Shown here piece by piece: positions 52,627-60,866 of a DNA stretch of 64,000 nucleotides. Both the position numbers and the translations under genes were made by a program. The notes under the pieces are model-generated. The model saw nothing but the letters and a program-made list of their open reading frames with translations, was not told the origin of the DNA and made no database searches. Numbering within the stretch: position 1 is the first letter of the stretch; each line of letters opens with the position of its first letter. Source of the DNA: Scandinavium hiltneri (GTDB lineage: Bacteria > Pseudomonadota > Gammaproteobacteria > Enterobacterales > Enterobacteriaceae); the NCBI RefSeq assembly GCF_024764835.1, contig NZ_JALIGE010000074.1, positions 372,001 through 436,000 on the forward strand, written 5' to 3'.

Positions 52627-53585
52627 TAGCGTGCCCCCTCGTTTTTCGCGAGGCGTTTAACCATCAGCTTGGAAATGGCCAGCACGATAAAGGTGATAAC
52701 AAACAGGATCAGGCCGAGCTCCATTAACGCCGAGACGTGCAGCCCGGATTCCGCTTCAGCGAACTCATTGGCGAGCGCAGAGGTAATACTGTTGCCCGGC
52801 ATATACAGAGACGCGCTGTCGAGCTGGTAGGTGTTACCGATAATGAACGTCACTGCCATCGTTTCACCGAGCGCGCGACCCAGGCCAAGCATCACCCCAC
52901 CAATCACTCCATTTTTGGTGAACGGCAGAACGATACGCCAGATAACTTCCCAGGTGGTGCAGCCGATGCCATAGGCCGACTCTTTCATCATCACCGGGGT
53001 TTGTTCGAACACATCACGCATCACTGCGGCGATGTAAGGAATAATCATGATGGCGAGGATAACCCCCGCAGCCAGCAGGCCGATACCAAACGCGGGGCCA
53101 GAGAACAGGGCGCCAACGAAGGGAATGGTAGACAGCACGTTGCCCACCGGCTCCTGGAAGTAGGTCGCAAACAGCGGGGCAAAGATAAACAGGCCCCACA
53201 TGCCGTAAACGATACTCGGGATAGCGGCTAACAGTTCAATCGCGATACCCAGCGGGCGCTTCAGCCAATTTGGTGCCAGCTCCGTCAGGAACAGGGCGAT
53301 ACCGAAACTCACCGGAACGGCAATCAGCAGGGCGATAACGGAGGTCACGATCGTGCCGTAAATAGGCACCAGCGCACCGTAGATATCATTCGGTGCATCC
53401 CATTCTTTGGTCCACAGGAAGGAGAAACCAAATTTCTGGATGCTCGGCCAGGAAGAAATGATCAGGGAAACAATTATGCCGCCCAGCATCAATAGCACAA
53501 TCAGCGCCGCCAGTTTTACCAGCACGCCGAAAATAATGTCACCCTTTTTACCCGGTGGGTTAAATGCAGGCTTGGTTGCAGCCAT
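52626..53585 (-). CDS. pstC: PstC, phosphate ABC transporter permease
   Basis: 319 residues with six membrane helices. The EAA-type loop is MMKESAYGIGCTTWEVIWRIVLPF, followed by GRALGETMAVTFIIGN. Pairs with PstA to form the channel. Separated from pstS by a BIME repeat. Confidence 0.97.
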   Translation of the reverse strand: MAATKPAFNPPGKKGDIIFGVLVKLAALIVLLMLGGIIVSLIISSWPSIQKFGFSFLWTKEWDAPNDIYGALVPIYGTIVTSVIALLIAVPVSFGIALFLTELAPNWLKRPLGIAIELLAAIPSIVYGMWGLFIFAPLFATYFQEPVGNVLSTIPFVGALFSGPAFGIGLLAAGVILAIMIIPYIAAVMRDVFEQTPVMMKESAYGIGCTTWEVIWRIVLPFTKNGVIGGVMLGLGRALGETMAVTFIIGNTYQLDSASLYMPGNSITSALANEFAEAESGLHVSALMELGLILFVITFIVLAISKLMVKRLAKNEGAR

Positions 53586-53620
53586 AAATTACTCTTCAGT
53601 TAAAGACGTCTTACGAATAT

Positions 53621-53690
53621 GCCCGGTGGCGCTTCGCTTACCGGGCCTACAAACTGAACTGTAGGGCGGGTAAGCGAAGCGCCACCCGCC
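53621..53690. repeat. BIME: two inverted REPs between pstS and pstC
   Basis: REP 1 GCCCGGTGGCGCTTCGCTTACCGGGC (53621-53646) and an opposite REP at 53661-53690 with GGGCGGGTAAGCGAAGCGCC. In the transcript these lie just after pstS and should stabilise its 3' end, giving more binding protein than permease. Confidence 0.8.
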
Positions 53691-53711
53691 ATCTTCGTCA
53701 AAAATATTCTG

Positions 53712-54752
53712 TTAGTACAGCGCTTTACCGCTGCTGTCTTTCACGTTGGTTTTCCATGCAGCACGTACCTGCTCAACCACGCTATCCGGCAGTGAAGCGT
53801 AATCCAGTGCGTTAGCTTCTTTGGCGCCATTTTTGTAGGCCCAGTCGAAGAACTTCAGCACTTCAACACCCTGCTCTGGTTTCTTCTGATCTTTGTGAAC
53901 CAGAATGAAGGTAGTAGAAGTGATTGGCCACACGTCGTCGCCTTTCTGGTTAGTCAGGTCCTGAGCGAAGGATTTGCTCCAGTCAGCGCCCTTCGCGGCG
54001 TTGGCAAAGCTTTCTTCGGTCGGGCTCACGGACTTACCGTCAGCGGAAATCAGTTTGGTGTACGCCAGGTTGTTCTGCTTAGCGTAAGCGTATTCTACGT
54101 AGCCGATTGAGCCAGGCAGACGCTGAACGAAGGCAGCGATGCCGTCATTGCCTTTACCACCCAGACCGGTCGGCCAGTTAACGGTAGAGCCTGCACCTAT
54201 TTTCGATTTCCACTCATCGTTCACCTTAGACAGGTAGCTGGTGAACACGTACGAGGTACCGGACCCGTCTGCGCGACGAACAACCGCGATGTTCTGAGAA
54301 GGCAGTTTCTTGCCCGGGTTCAGCTTAGTAATCGCTTCGTCATCCCACTTCTTGATTTTACCGAGGTAGATGTCGCCGAGGGTTTTACCGTCGAGTACCA
54401 GCTCACCGGATTTGAAGCCTGGCAGGTTAACCGCCAGAACGACGCCGCCGATAACGGTCGGGAACTGGAACAGGCCTTCCTGAGAGAGTTTTTCATCAGT
54501 CAGTGGCGCATCGGAAGCACCGAAATCCACAGTGTTGGCAGTAATCTGCTTCACACCGCCGGAGGAACCAATACCCTGATAGTTGACCTTGTTACCGGTC
54601 TCTTTCTGGTAGGTATCTGCCCATTTGGCATACACCGGCGCAGGGAAGGTTGCACCGGCACCCGTCAGGCTTGCTGCTGCCAACGCAGAGAAAGCGCTCA
54701 TCGATAAGGTCGCGGCGACAACAGTTGCGACAGTGGTACGCATAACTTTCAT
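53712..54752 (-). CDS. pstS: PstS, periplasmic phosphate-binding protein
   Basis: 346 residues. Sec signal peptide MKVMRTTVATVVAATLSMSA to about residue 25, mature start near ASLTGAGATFPAPVYAKW. Phosphate-binding segments GAGATFPAP, GSSGGVKQ, DFGASDAPL and RRADGSGTSYVF are present. First gene of the operon, preceded by a Pho box. Confidence 0.98.
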   Translation of the reverse strand: MKVMRTTVATVVAATLSMSAFSALAAASLTGAGATFPAPVYAKWADTYQKETGNKVNYQGIGSSGGVKQITANTVDFGASDAPLTDEKLSQEGLFQFPTVIGGVVLAVNLPGFKSGELVLDGKTLGDIYLGKIKKWDDEAITKLNPGKKLPSQNIAVVRRADGSGTSYVFTSYLSKVNDEWKSKIGAGSTVNWPTGLGGKGNDGIAAFVQRLPGSIGYVEYAYAKQNNLAYTKLISADGKSVSPTEESFANAAKGADWSKSFAQDLTNQKGDDVWPITSTTFILVHKDQKKPEQGVEVLKFFDWAYKNGAKEANALDYASLPDSVVEQVRAAWKTNVKDSSGKALY

Positions 54753-54818
54753 AATGTCTCCTGCAGATTTCGTAAATCGTTGTTTAAGTGGCTACGTTGA
54801 GCAAAATAGGACAAACAG

Positions 54819-54847
54819 GTGACAGTTAAATGTACGAAATATGACAG
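54819..54847 (-). promoter_or_regulatory. Pho box of pstS (PhoB sites)
   Basis: Minus strand: CTGTCAT then TACATTTAACTGTCAC, the 11-bp-spaced direct repeats bound by PhoB, ending near the -35 position of pstS; very similar to the E. coli pstS site. Confidence 0.85.
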
Positions 54848-54849
54848 TT

Positions 54850-55014
54850 TTATTACGCTGAAAATTTAGCTTAAATATTTGAGTGTTTTTTATTAATAAT
54901 CAAATAGTTAGTTTTATTTGTGACATTGTGTTGTCAGTAAAGTTTTCTTTTTATGACACTGCAAACGTTAGCTGAATATGACAGATTGTCATGTTTATGA
55001 CGGGGAATAGAGAA
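54850..55014. other. glmS-pstS intergenic region
   Basis: AT-rich, no gene. It carries further TGTCA/TGACA half-sites (54921, 54932, 54953, 54979, 54986, 54997) upstream of the core Pho box. Confidence 0.4.
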
Positions 55015-55041
55015 GAAAAAAGCCCTGCGGGAGCAGGGCCT
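55015..55041 (-). terminator. glmS terminator
   Basis: Minus strand GGCCCTGC-TCCC-GCAGGGC followed by TTTTTT. Confidence 0.85.
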
Positions 55042-55048
55042 TCGGGGA

Positions 55049-56878
55049 TTACTCGACGGTCACAGATTTTGCCAGATTACGCGGCTGGTCAACGTCGGTG
55101 CCTTTGATCAGCGCCACGTGATAGGCCAACAACTGCAACGGCACGGTGTAGAAGATTGGCGCGATGACCTCTTCCACATGCGGCATTTCGATGATGTGCA
55201 TGTTATCGCTGCTGTTGAAACCGGCATCCCGATCGGCAAAGACGTACAGCACACCACCGCGGGCACGCACTTCTTCGATGTTAGATTTCAGTTTTTCCAG
55301 CAGTTCGTTATTCGGCGCAACAACGATAACCGGCATATCCGCGTCGATCAGCGCTAGCGGACCGTGCTTGAGTTCACCTGCCGCATACGCTTCCGCGTGA
55401 ATGTAGGAGATCTCTTTCAGCTTCAGCGCGCCTTCGAGGGCAATGGGATACTGATCGCCACGCCCCAGGAACAGCGCATGATGCTTGTCGGAGAAGTCTT
55501 CCGCCAGCGCTTCGATACGTTTGTCCTGCGAGAGCATTTGCTCGATACGGCTCGGCAGCGCCTGCAAACCGTGCACGATATCCTGCTCAATCACTGCGTC
55601 CTGACCTTTCAGATTCGCCAGTTTCGCCACCAGCATCAGTAGAACGGTCAGCTGCGTAGTGAATGCTTTGGTGGATGCCACGCCAATTTCAGTACCCGCG
55701 TTGGTCATCAGCGCCAGATCGGATTCGCGCACCAGCGATGAACCCGCCACGTTACAAATCGCGAGAGAGCCCAGATAGCCTAGCTCTTTTGACAAACGCA
55801 GTGCCGCCAGAGTATCCGCCGTTTCACCGGACTGGGAAAGGGTGATCATCAGGCTGTTGCGGCGTACCGCAGATTTGCGATAGCGGAATTCCGAGGCGAT
55901 TTCGACATCGCACGGCACGCCGGCCAGCGATTCAAACCAGTAGCGCGACACCATACCTGAGTTGTAAGACGTGCCGCAGGCCACAATCTGAATGTGCTCA
56001 ACGTTGGCCAGCATTTCGTTGGCGTTCGGTCCCAGCTCGCTCAGATCGACCTGTCCGTGGCTGATGCGCCCGGTCAGGGTGTTTTTGATAGCGTTCGGCT
56101 GCTCGTAGATCTCTTTTTGCATGTAGTGACGGTAAATGCCTTTGTCACCTGCGTCGTACTGCAAATTAGATTCGATGTCCGGGCGTTTTACCTGCTCGCC
56201 GGATTTAGCAAACACGGTCACGCTGCGACGCGTCACTTCTGCGATATCACCTTCTTCGAGGAAGATGAATCGGCGAGTAACCGGCAACAGTGCCAGCTGA
56301 TCGGAGGCAATGAAGTTTTCACCCATGCCCAGGCCAATCACCAGTGGGCTACCTGAACGGGCAGCCAGCAGGGTGTGCGGATCGCGGGTATCCATGATCA
56401 CGGTACCATAGGCGCCACGCAGTTGCGGGATAGCACGCAGCACGGCTTCACGCAGCGTTCCGCCCTGCTCCAGCTCCCAATGAACGAGGTGAGCAATCAC
56501 TTCGGTGTCGGTTTCTGAGACGAACACGTAGCCGCGAGACTGCAACAGTTCGCGCAGCGGTTCGTGGTTTTCGATGATGCCGTTATGCACCACGACGATA
56601 TGATCGGAAACATGAGGATGGGCGTTGCCTTCTGACGGCTCGCCATGGGTCGCCCAGCGAGTGTGTGCGATACCCGTGCCGCCGTGCAGCGGCCTATCTT
56701 CCGCGGCCTGAGACAGCATGTTTACTTTACCGAGGCGACGCAGACGGGTCAGATGCCCCTCGTTGTCGACCACTGCCAGTCCGGCAGAGTCATAACCGCG
56801 GTATTCCAGACGACGAAGCCCTTCGAGAAGGATTTCAGCAATATCACGCTGCGCGACTGCGCCAACAATTCCACACAT
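55049..56878 (-). CDS. glmS: Glucosamine-6-phosphate synthase
   Basis: 609 residues. Class II glutaminase domain with the N-terminal nucleophile Cys after Met removal (MCGIVGAVAQRD), then two SIS sugar-isomerase domains (SRYWFESLAGVPCDVEIASEF; SQSGETADTLAAL) and the C-terminal DQPRNLAKSVTVE. It makes GlcN-6-P from fructose-6-P and glutamine, the first step of amino-sugar synthesis. Downstream of glmU in the same operon; in E. coli its translation is controlled by GlmY/GlmZ RNAs. Confidence 0.99.
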   Translation of the reverse strand: MCGIVGAVAQRDIAEILLEGLRRLEYRGYDSAGLAVVDNEGHLTRLRRLGKVNMLSQAAEDRPLHGGTGIAHTRWATHGEPSEGNAHPHVSDHIVVVHNGIIENHEPLRELLQSRGYVFVSETDTEVIAHLVHWELEQGGTLREAVLRAIPQLRGAYGTVIMDTRDPHTLLAARSGSPLVIGLGMGENFIASDQLALLPVTRRFIFLEEGDIAEVTRRSVTVFAKSGEQVKRPDIESNLQYDAGDKGIYRHYMQKEIYEQPNAIKNTLTGRISHGQVDLSELGPNANEMLANVEHIQIVACGTSYNSGMVSRYWFESLAGVPCDVEIASEFRYRKSAVRRNSLMITLSQSGETADTLAALRLSKELGYLGSLAICNVAGSSLVRESDLALMTNAGTEIGVASTKAFTTQLTVLLMLVAKLANLKGQDAVIEQDIVHGLQALPSRIEQMLSQDKRIEALAEDFSDKHHALFLGRGDQYPIALEGALKLKEISYIHAEAYAAGELKHGPLALIDADMPVIVVAPNNELLEKLKSNIEEVRARGGVLYVFADRDAGFNSSDNMHIIEMPHVEEVIAPIFYTVPLQLLAYHVALIKGTDVDQPRNLAKSVTVE

Positions 56879-57030
56879 AGTTAGATTTCCTGATATGGCA
56901 CGATGCCATGCGTTGTCGCTGACCTGTATTTCCGGTTTTTACCGGAGCCCCGAGCCTTGTAGAGAGTGGGGTTATAGTTTGGGTTACTGCTGGTGGGCGG
57001 GAGATTATGTTATCCCCTCAACCCCTGTCT

Positions 57031-57097
57031 GCCTGATGACGGCTATGCCTTATCAGGCCTACAAAATCGTAGAGCGGGTTAGCGAAGTGCCACCCGC
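57031..57097. repeat. BIME between glmU and glmS
   Basis: REP-like GCCTGATGACGGC...TATCAGGCCTAC (57031-57062) followed by an opposite REP at 57069-57097 (GTAGAGCGGGTTAGCGAAG, CCACCCGC). It sits in the processed glmU-glmS spacer of about 225 bases. Confidence 0.75.
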
Positions 57098-57105
57098 TGC
57101 TTTCA

Positions 57106-58476
57106 TTACTTCTTCTTCACCGGGCGCTGCCAGCCTTGCTTATGCACCTGCGGCACACGGCTTAAGACCAGTTCGTTATCAGCCACGTCTCGGGTCACGG
57201 TGGTCCCGGCGGCAATCGTCACACCTTTGCCTATGGTGACCGGGGCCACCAGCTGAGAGTCGGAACCGACAAACACATCATCGCCAATGATGGTTTTGAA
57301 TTTGTTCACGCCATCGTAGTTACAGGTGATGGTGCCTGCGCCGATATTCACGTTATCGCCAATTTCAGCGTCACCGAGATAGCTCAGGTGGCCGGCTTTG
57401 GAGCCTTTACCCAGACGCGCTTTTTTCATTTCAACGAAGTTGCCGACGTGTGCGCCTTCCAGCAGTTCAGCACCTGGACGCAGACGGGCGAACGGGCCAA
57501 TAGTGCAGGCGGCATGCAGTTGAGCATCTTCCACCACGCTGTACGGGCTGATTTCGCAGTCGTCGCCGATTACGCTATTTTTAATCACGCAGCCCGCGCC
57601 AATTTTTACGCGATGACCGAGCGTAACGTTACCCTCGAGGATAACGTTAGTATCGATTGAAACATCGCGCCCGTGAGTGATGCTGCCGCGCAGATCAAAA
57701 CGCTGTGGGTCTCGCAGCATGACGCCAGCCAGCAGCAGCTTTTCAGCCTGCTCGCTTTGGTACACGCGCTCCAGACGGGAAAGCTGCAGACGGTTATTAA
57801 CGCCTTCCACTTCGCTTAAACGAGCCGGATGAACGGCAGCAATTTCACGCCCTTCCTGGTACGCCATGGCGATGATATCAGTGATGTAGAACTCGCCCTG
57901 GGCGTTGTTGTTCTCGAGCTTGCCCAGCCAGCATTTGAGGTCCGCGCCACCGGCAATCAGGATCCCGGTATTGATCTCCTGAATTTCACGCTGTGCGTCG
58001 GTCGCATCTTTGTGTTCGACAATCCCGGTCACCTGACCATTTTCACGGGTGATTCGCCCGTAACCGGTTGGGTCATCAAGCTTAACGGTCAGCAGACCAA
58101 TTCCACCGTGCGGCTTCGCCGCACGCAGACGCTCAAGCGTTTCAACAGAGATAAGCGGCACGTCGCCGTACAGCATCATGATGTCTTCATCATCGCCGAA
58201 GAACGGCGCAGCCTGCTGCATTGCGTGCCCGGTGCCGAGCTGTTCGGCCTGAAGCACCCAATTCAGGTTGCCTTCGCTGAGGGTTTGTTTCAGCAGTTCA
58301 CCACCGTGTCCGTAAACCAGGTGAACCTGAGATGCGCCTAATTCATCAGCTGCATCAATCACATGCTGAACCATCGGCTTGCCCGCCAGTGTATGCAACA
58401 CTTTTGGGAGATCGGAATACATGCGAGTTCCTTTGCCAGCGGCAAGGATAACCACGCTCATCGCACTGTTTGACAT
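57106..58476 (-). CDS. glmU: GlmU, bifunctional GlcN-1-P acetyltransferase / GlcNAc-1-P uridyltransferase
   Basis: 456 residues, E. coli length, taking the ATG of MSNSAMSVV. The N-terminal uridyltransferase has LAAGKGTRMYSDLPKVLH and LYGDVPLIS. The C-terminal left-handed beta-helix acetyltransferase has hexapeptide repeats (IGDDCEISPYSVVEDA, GDAEIGDNVNIGAGTITCNYDG) and the catalytic-region KKARLGKGSKAGHL. It makes UDP-GlcNAc for peptidoglycan and LPS. First gene of glmUS. Confidence 0.98.
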   Translation of the reverse strand: MSNSAMSVVILAAGKGTRMYSDLPKVLHTLAGKPMVQHVIDAADELGASQVHLVYGHGGELLKQTLSEGNLNWVLQAEQLGTGHAMQQAAPFFGDDEDIMMLYGDVPLISVETLERLRAAKPHGGIGLLTVKLDDPTGYGRITRENGQVTGIVEHKDATDAQREIQEINTGILIAGGADLKCWLGKLENNNAQGEFYITDIIAMAYQEGREIAAVHPARLSEVEGVNNRLQLSRLERVYQSEQAEKLLLAGVMLRDPQRFDLRGSITHGRDVSIDTNVILEGNVTLGHRVKIGAGCVIKNSVIGDDCEISPYSVVEDAQLHAACTIGPFARLRPGAELLEGAHVGNFVEMKKARLGKGSKAGHLSYLGDAEIGDNVNIGAGTITCNYDGVNKFKTIIGDDVFVGSDSQLVAPVTIGKGVTIAAGTTVTRDVADNELVLSRVPQVHKQGWQRPVKKK

Positions 58477-58536
58477 ACGCATCCTGACAGTTGTTTGAGT
58501 GAGAAGTTAAACCCTTTCACATTGAAATTTCTACAT

Positions 58537-58553
58537 ATTTTTCATCATGAAAT
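58537..58553 (-). promoter_or_regulatory. Candidate NagC site of glmUS
   Basis: Minus strand ATTTCATGATGAAAAAT, an inverted repeat of NagC form (ATTT-C-A ... T-G-AAA-AT), about 60 bp before glmU. NagC activates glmUS in E. coli. The match is by eye only. Confidence 0.45.
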
Positions 58554-58723
58554 GAAGTGCAGAGAAAATAGCCATGTGAAAGCTAAAATGGATTTTATGA
58601 CGCTATTTTCAGCTATCGTAGCGCGCTTTGTCTCGAAAAAAAGACCCAATATCCGAAGATTAGCCGCTATGTTGCTGCTTTGGCTGTTCTTTTGACACCT
58701 GAATCAAGAATGCTGTTGAGCTG

Positions 58724-58752
58724 AAAAACAAAAAGGCCGCCTTTCGGCGACC
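58724..58752. terminator. Terminator between the small ORF and glmU
   Basis: GGTCGCC-GAAA-GGCGGCC with TTTTTGTTTTT after it on the minus strand. The plus strand is also T-rich after the stem, so it may work in both directions. Confidence 0.8.
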
Positions 58753-58785
58753 TTCTTTTATTCTTTTGTGCAACAAATCAGAGGA

Positions 58786-58836
58786 TTAGAAGCTCAGATT
58801 GCTGAACATTGCGATGATTTTATGAAAGCGTTTCAT
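58786..58836 (-). CDS. Candidate 16-residue small protein (MKRFHKIIAMFSNLSF)
   Basis: A 16-codon ORF between glmU and atpC with AGGA six bases before its ATG, its own promoter (TTGCAT/17/TAGACT), two CRP-type palindromes and a terminator. The predicted transcript is about 157 bases. The peptide is basic at the N-terminus (KRFHK) and then hydrophobic (IIAMFSNLSF), amphipathic in character. Its ATG overlaps the TGA of an eight-codon upstream ORF (MHAMQESK), hinting at coupling. I do not recognise a family. It could instead be an sRNA with a chance ORF. Confidence 0.45.
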   Translation of the reverse strand: MKRFHKIIAMFSNLSF

Positions 58837-58864
58837 TTTGATTCCTGCATAGCATGCATTGTTA

Positions 58865-58937
58865 TGTGATCTAACTCACAAAACAAAGTCTACGCTGGGT
58901 TTTTGAATGATGCAACATTTATGTGACACTTATCACA
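58865..58937 (-). promoter_or_regulatory. Promoter with two CRP-type sites for the small ORF
   Basis: Minus strand: -35 TTGCAT (58910-58915), 17-bp spacer, -10 TAGACT (58887-58892), start near 58880. One perfect CRP core, TGTGA-N6-TCACA, lies upstream at 58922-58937 (centre about -49). Another lies at 58865-58880, covering about +1 to +16. Confidence 0.7.
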
Positions 58938-58967
58938 CTTAAGGATTACATCAGAGTACCACCCAAT

Positions 58968-59000
58968 AAAAAAGCCAGCCTGGAAACCAGACTGGCTTTT
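58968..59000 (-). terminator. atp operon terminator
   Basis: Minus strand AAAAGCCAG...CTGGCTTTT hairpin with TTTTTTAT following, 18 bases after atpC. Confidence 0.85.
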
Positions 59001-59017
59001 ATGCTTTCAAGCCGGTG

Positions 59018-59437
59018 TTACATCGCTTTTTTGGTCAACTCGATAACGCGCAGTTTGGCGATCGCTTTGGCCAGTTCCGCAGACGCCTGAGCGTAATCCA
59101 CGTCGCCGTGAGAGCTCTTAATGTGCTCTTCCGCTTTGCGTTTCGCTTCCAGAGCTCGCGCTTGGTCGAGATCCTGGCCACGAATGGCGGTGTCAGCCAG
59201 TACGGTTACGTTACCTGGCTGCACTTCCAACACACCGCCGGACAAGTAGATGAACTCTTCATGTCCGTGCTGCTTCACGATGCGAATCATACCAGGCTTA
59301 ATGGCGGTGAGCAGCGGGGCGTGACCCGGGTAAATACCCAGTTCACCTTCGCTACCCGTTACCTGGATCTTTTCGACCAGACCGGAGAACATTTGGCTCT
59401 CCGCGCTGACGACATCCAGGTGATAAGTCATTGCCAT
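59018..59437 (-). CDS. atpC: ATP synthase F1 epsilon subunit
   Basis: 139 residues: N-terminal beta-sandwich (YHLDVVSAESQMFSGLVEKIQV; GELGIYPGHAPLLTAIKPG) and a C-terminal two-helix inhibitory domain. Part of the central stalk; restrains ATP hydrolysis. Last gene of the operon. Confidence 0.98.
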   Translation of the reverse strand: MAMTYHLDVVSAESQMFSGLVEKIQVTGSEGELGIYPGHAPLLTAIKPGMIRIVKQHGHEEFIYLSGGVLEVQPGNVTVLADTAIRGQDLDQARALEAKRKAEEHIKSSHGDVDYAQASAELAKAIAKLRVIELTKKAM

Positions 59438-59457
59438 GTCACCCTCCGATTAAGGCG

Positions 59458-60840
59458 TTAAAGTTTTTTAGCTTTCTCGACAGCTTCGTCGATAGTGCCA
59501 ACCATGTAGAACGCCTGCTCTGGCAGATGGTCATACTCGCCGTCCATGATGCCTTTAAAGCCACGGATGGTATCTTTCAGCGAGACGAACTTGCCCGGAG
59601 AACCGGTGAAGACTTCTGCTACGAAGAATGGCTGAGACAGGAAGCGCTGGATCTTACGCGCACGTGCTACAACCAGTTTATCTTCTTCGGAAAGCTCATC
59701 CATACCCAGGATTGCGATGATGTCTTTCAATTCCTGGTAACGCTGCAGGATGGACTGAACGCCACGCGCGGTGTCGTAGTGTTCCTGGCCAACAACCAGT
59801 GGATCCAGCTGACGGCTGGTGGAATCCAGCGGGTCAACGGCTGGGTAGATACCCAGAGACGCGATCTGACGGCTCAGTACCACGGTTGCATCCAAGTGAG
59901 CAAAGGTGGTGGCTGGAGATGGGTCAGTCAAGTCATCCGCAGGTACGTATACCGCCTGAACGGAGGTGATAGAACCGGTTTTGGTTGAAGTGATACGTTC
60001 CTGAAGAACGCCCATCTCTTCGGCCAGAGTCGGCTGATAACCTACCGCAGAAGGCATACGACCCAGCAGTGCAGATACTTCTGTACCGGCCAGGGTATAA
60101 CGGTAGATGTTATCGACGAACAGCAGTACGTCTCGACCTTCGTCACGGAATTTCTCAGCCATGGTCAGACCGGTCAGAGCAACGCGCAGACGGTTTCCCG
60201 GTGGCTCGTTCATCTGGCCGTAAACCAGGGATACTTTATCCAGTACGTTGGAATCGGTCATCTCGTGGTAGAAGTCGTTACCCTCACGAGTACGTTCTCC
60301 CACGCCCGCAAATACGGAGTAACCGGAGTGTTCGATAGCGATGTTACGGATAAGCTCCATCATGTTTACGGTTTTGCCTACACCGGCACCACCGAACAGA
60401 CCAACTTTACCACCCTTCGCAAACGGACAAATCAGGTCCATTACTTTGATGCCGGTTTCCAGCAATTCCTGAGAGCTTGACAGCTCTTCGTAGGAAGGTG
60501 CTGCACGGTGAATCGCCCAACGGTCTTCTTCACCGATATCGCCTTTCATGTCGATAGGCTGGCCCAGTACGTTCATGATACGACCGAGCGTTGCTTTACC
60601 TACAGGGACTTCGATTGGGTGCTCGAGATCTTTAACATCCAGACCACGACGCAGACCGTCAGAAGAACCCATGGCGATGGTACGGACGATACCACCACCG
60701 AGCTGCTGCTGAACTTCCAGCACCAGGCTCTCGTTACCATTCATAACCTCAAGAGCATCGTACACGCGCGGTACGGCATCCTGAGGGAATTCGACGTCAA
60801 CCACGGCGCCGATTACCTGGACAATTTTTCCAGTAGCCAT
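59458..60840 (-). CDS. atpD: ATP synthase F1 beta subunit
   Basis: 460 residues, family length. Walker A GGAGVGKT, catalytic Glu in GVGERTREGND, Walker B VLLFVDNIYR and DELSEEDK loop. Catalytic subunit that makes ATP. Confidence 0.99.
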   Translation of the reverse strand: MATGKIVQVIGAVVDVEFPQDAVPRVYDALEVMNGNESLVLEVQQQLGGGIVRTIAMGSSDGLRRGLDVKDLEHPIEVPVGKATLGRIMNVLGQPIDMKGDIGEEDRWAIHRAAPSYEELSSSQELLETGIKVMDLICPFAKGGKVGLFGGAGVGKTVNMMELIRNIAIEHSGYSVFAGVGERTREGNDFYHEMTDSNVLDKVSLVYGQMNEPPGNRLRVALTGLTMAEKFRDEGRDVLLFVDNIYRYTLAGTEVSALLGRMPSAVGYQPTLAEEMGVLQERITSTKTGSITSVQAVYVPADDLTDPSPATTFAHLDATVVLSRQIASLGIYPAVDPLDSTSRQLDPLVVGQEHYDTARGVQSILQRYQELKDIIAILGMDELSEEDKLVVARARKIQRFLSQPFFVAEVFTGSPGKFVSLKDTIRGFKGIMDGEYDHLPEQAFYMVGTIDEAVEKAKKL

Positions 60841-60866
60841 CTTGAATCCTCTACGAATTAACCTGG

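Noticed and set aside
58495..58695. 66-codon plus-strand reading frame upstream of glmU
   Set aside because: It starts at TTG without a ribosome site, has no recognisable domain, and runs across the likely NagC site and glmU promoter.
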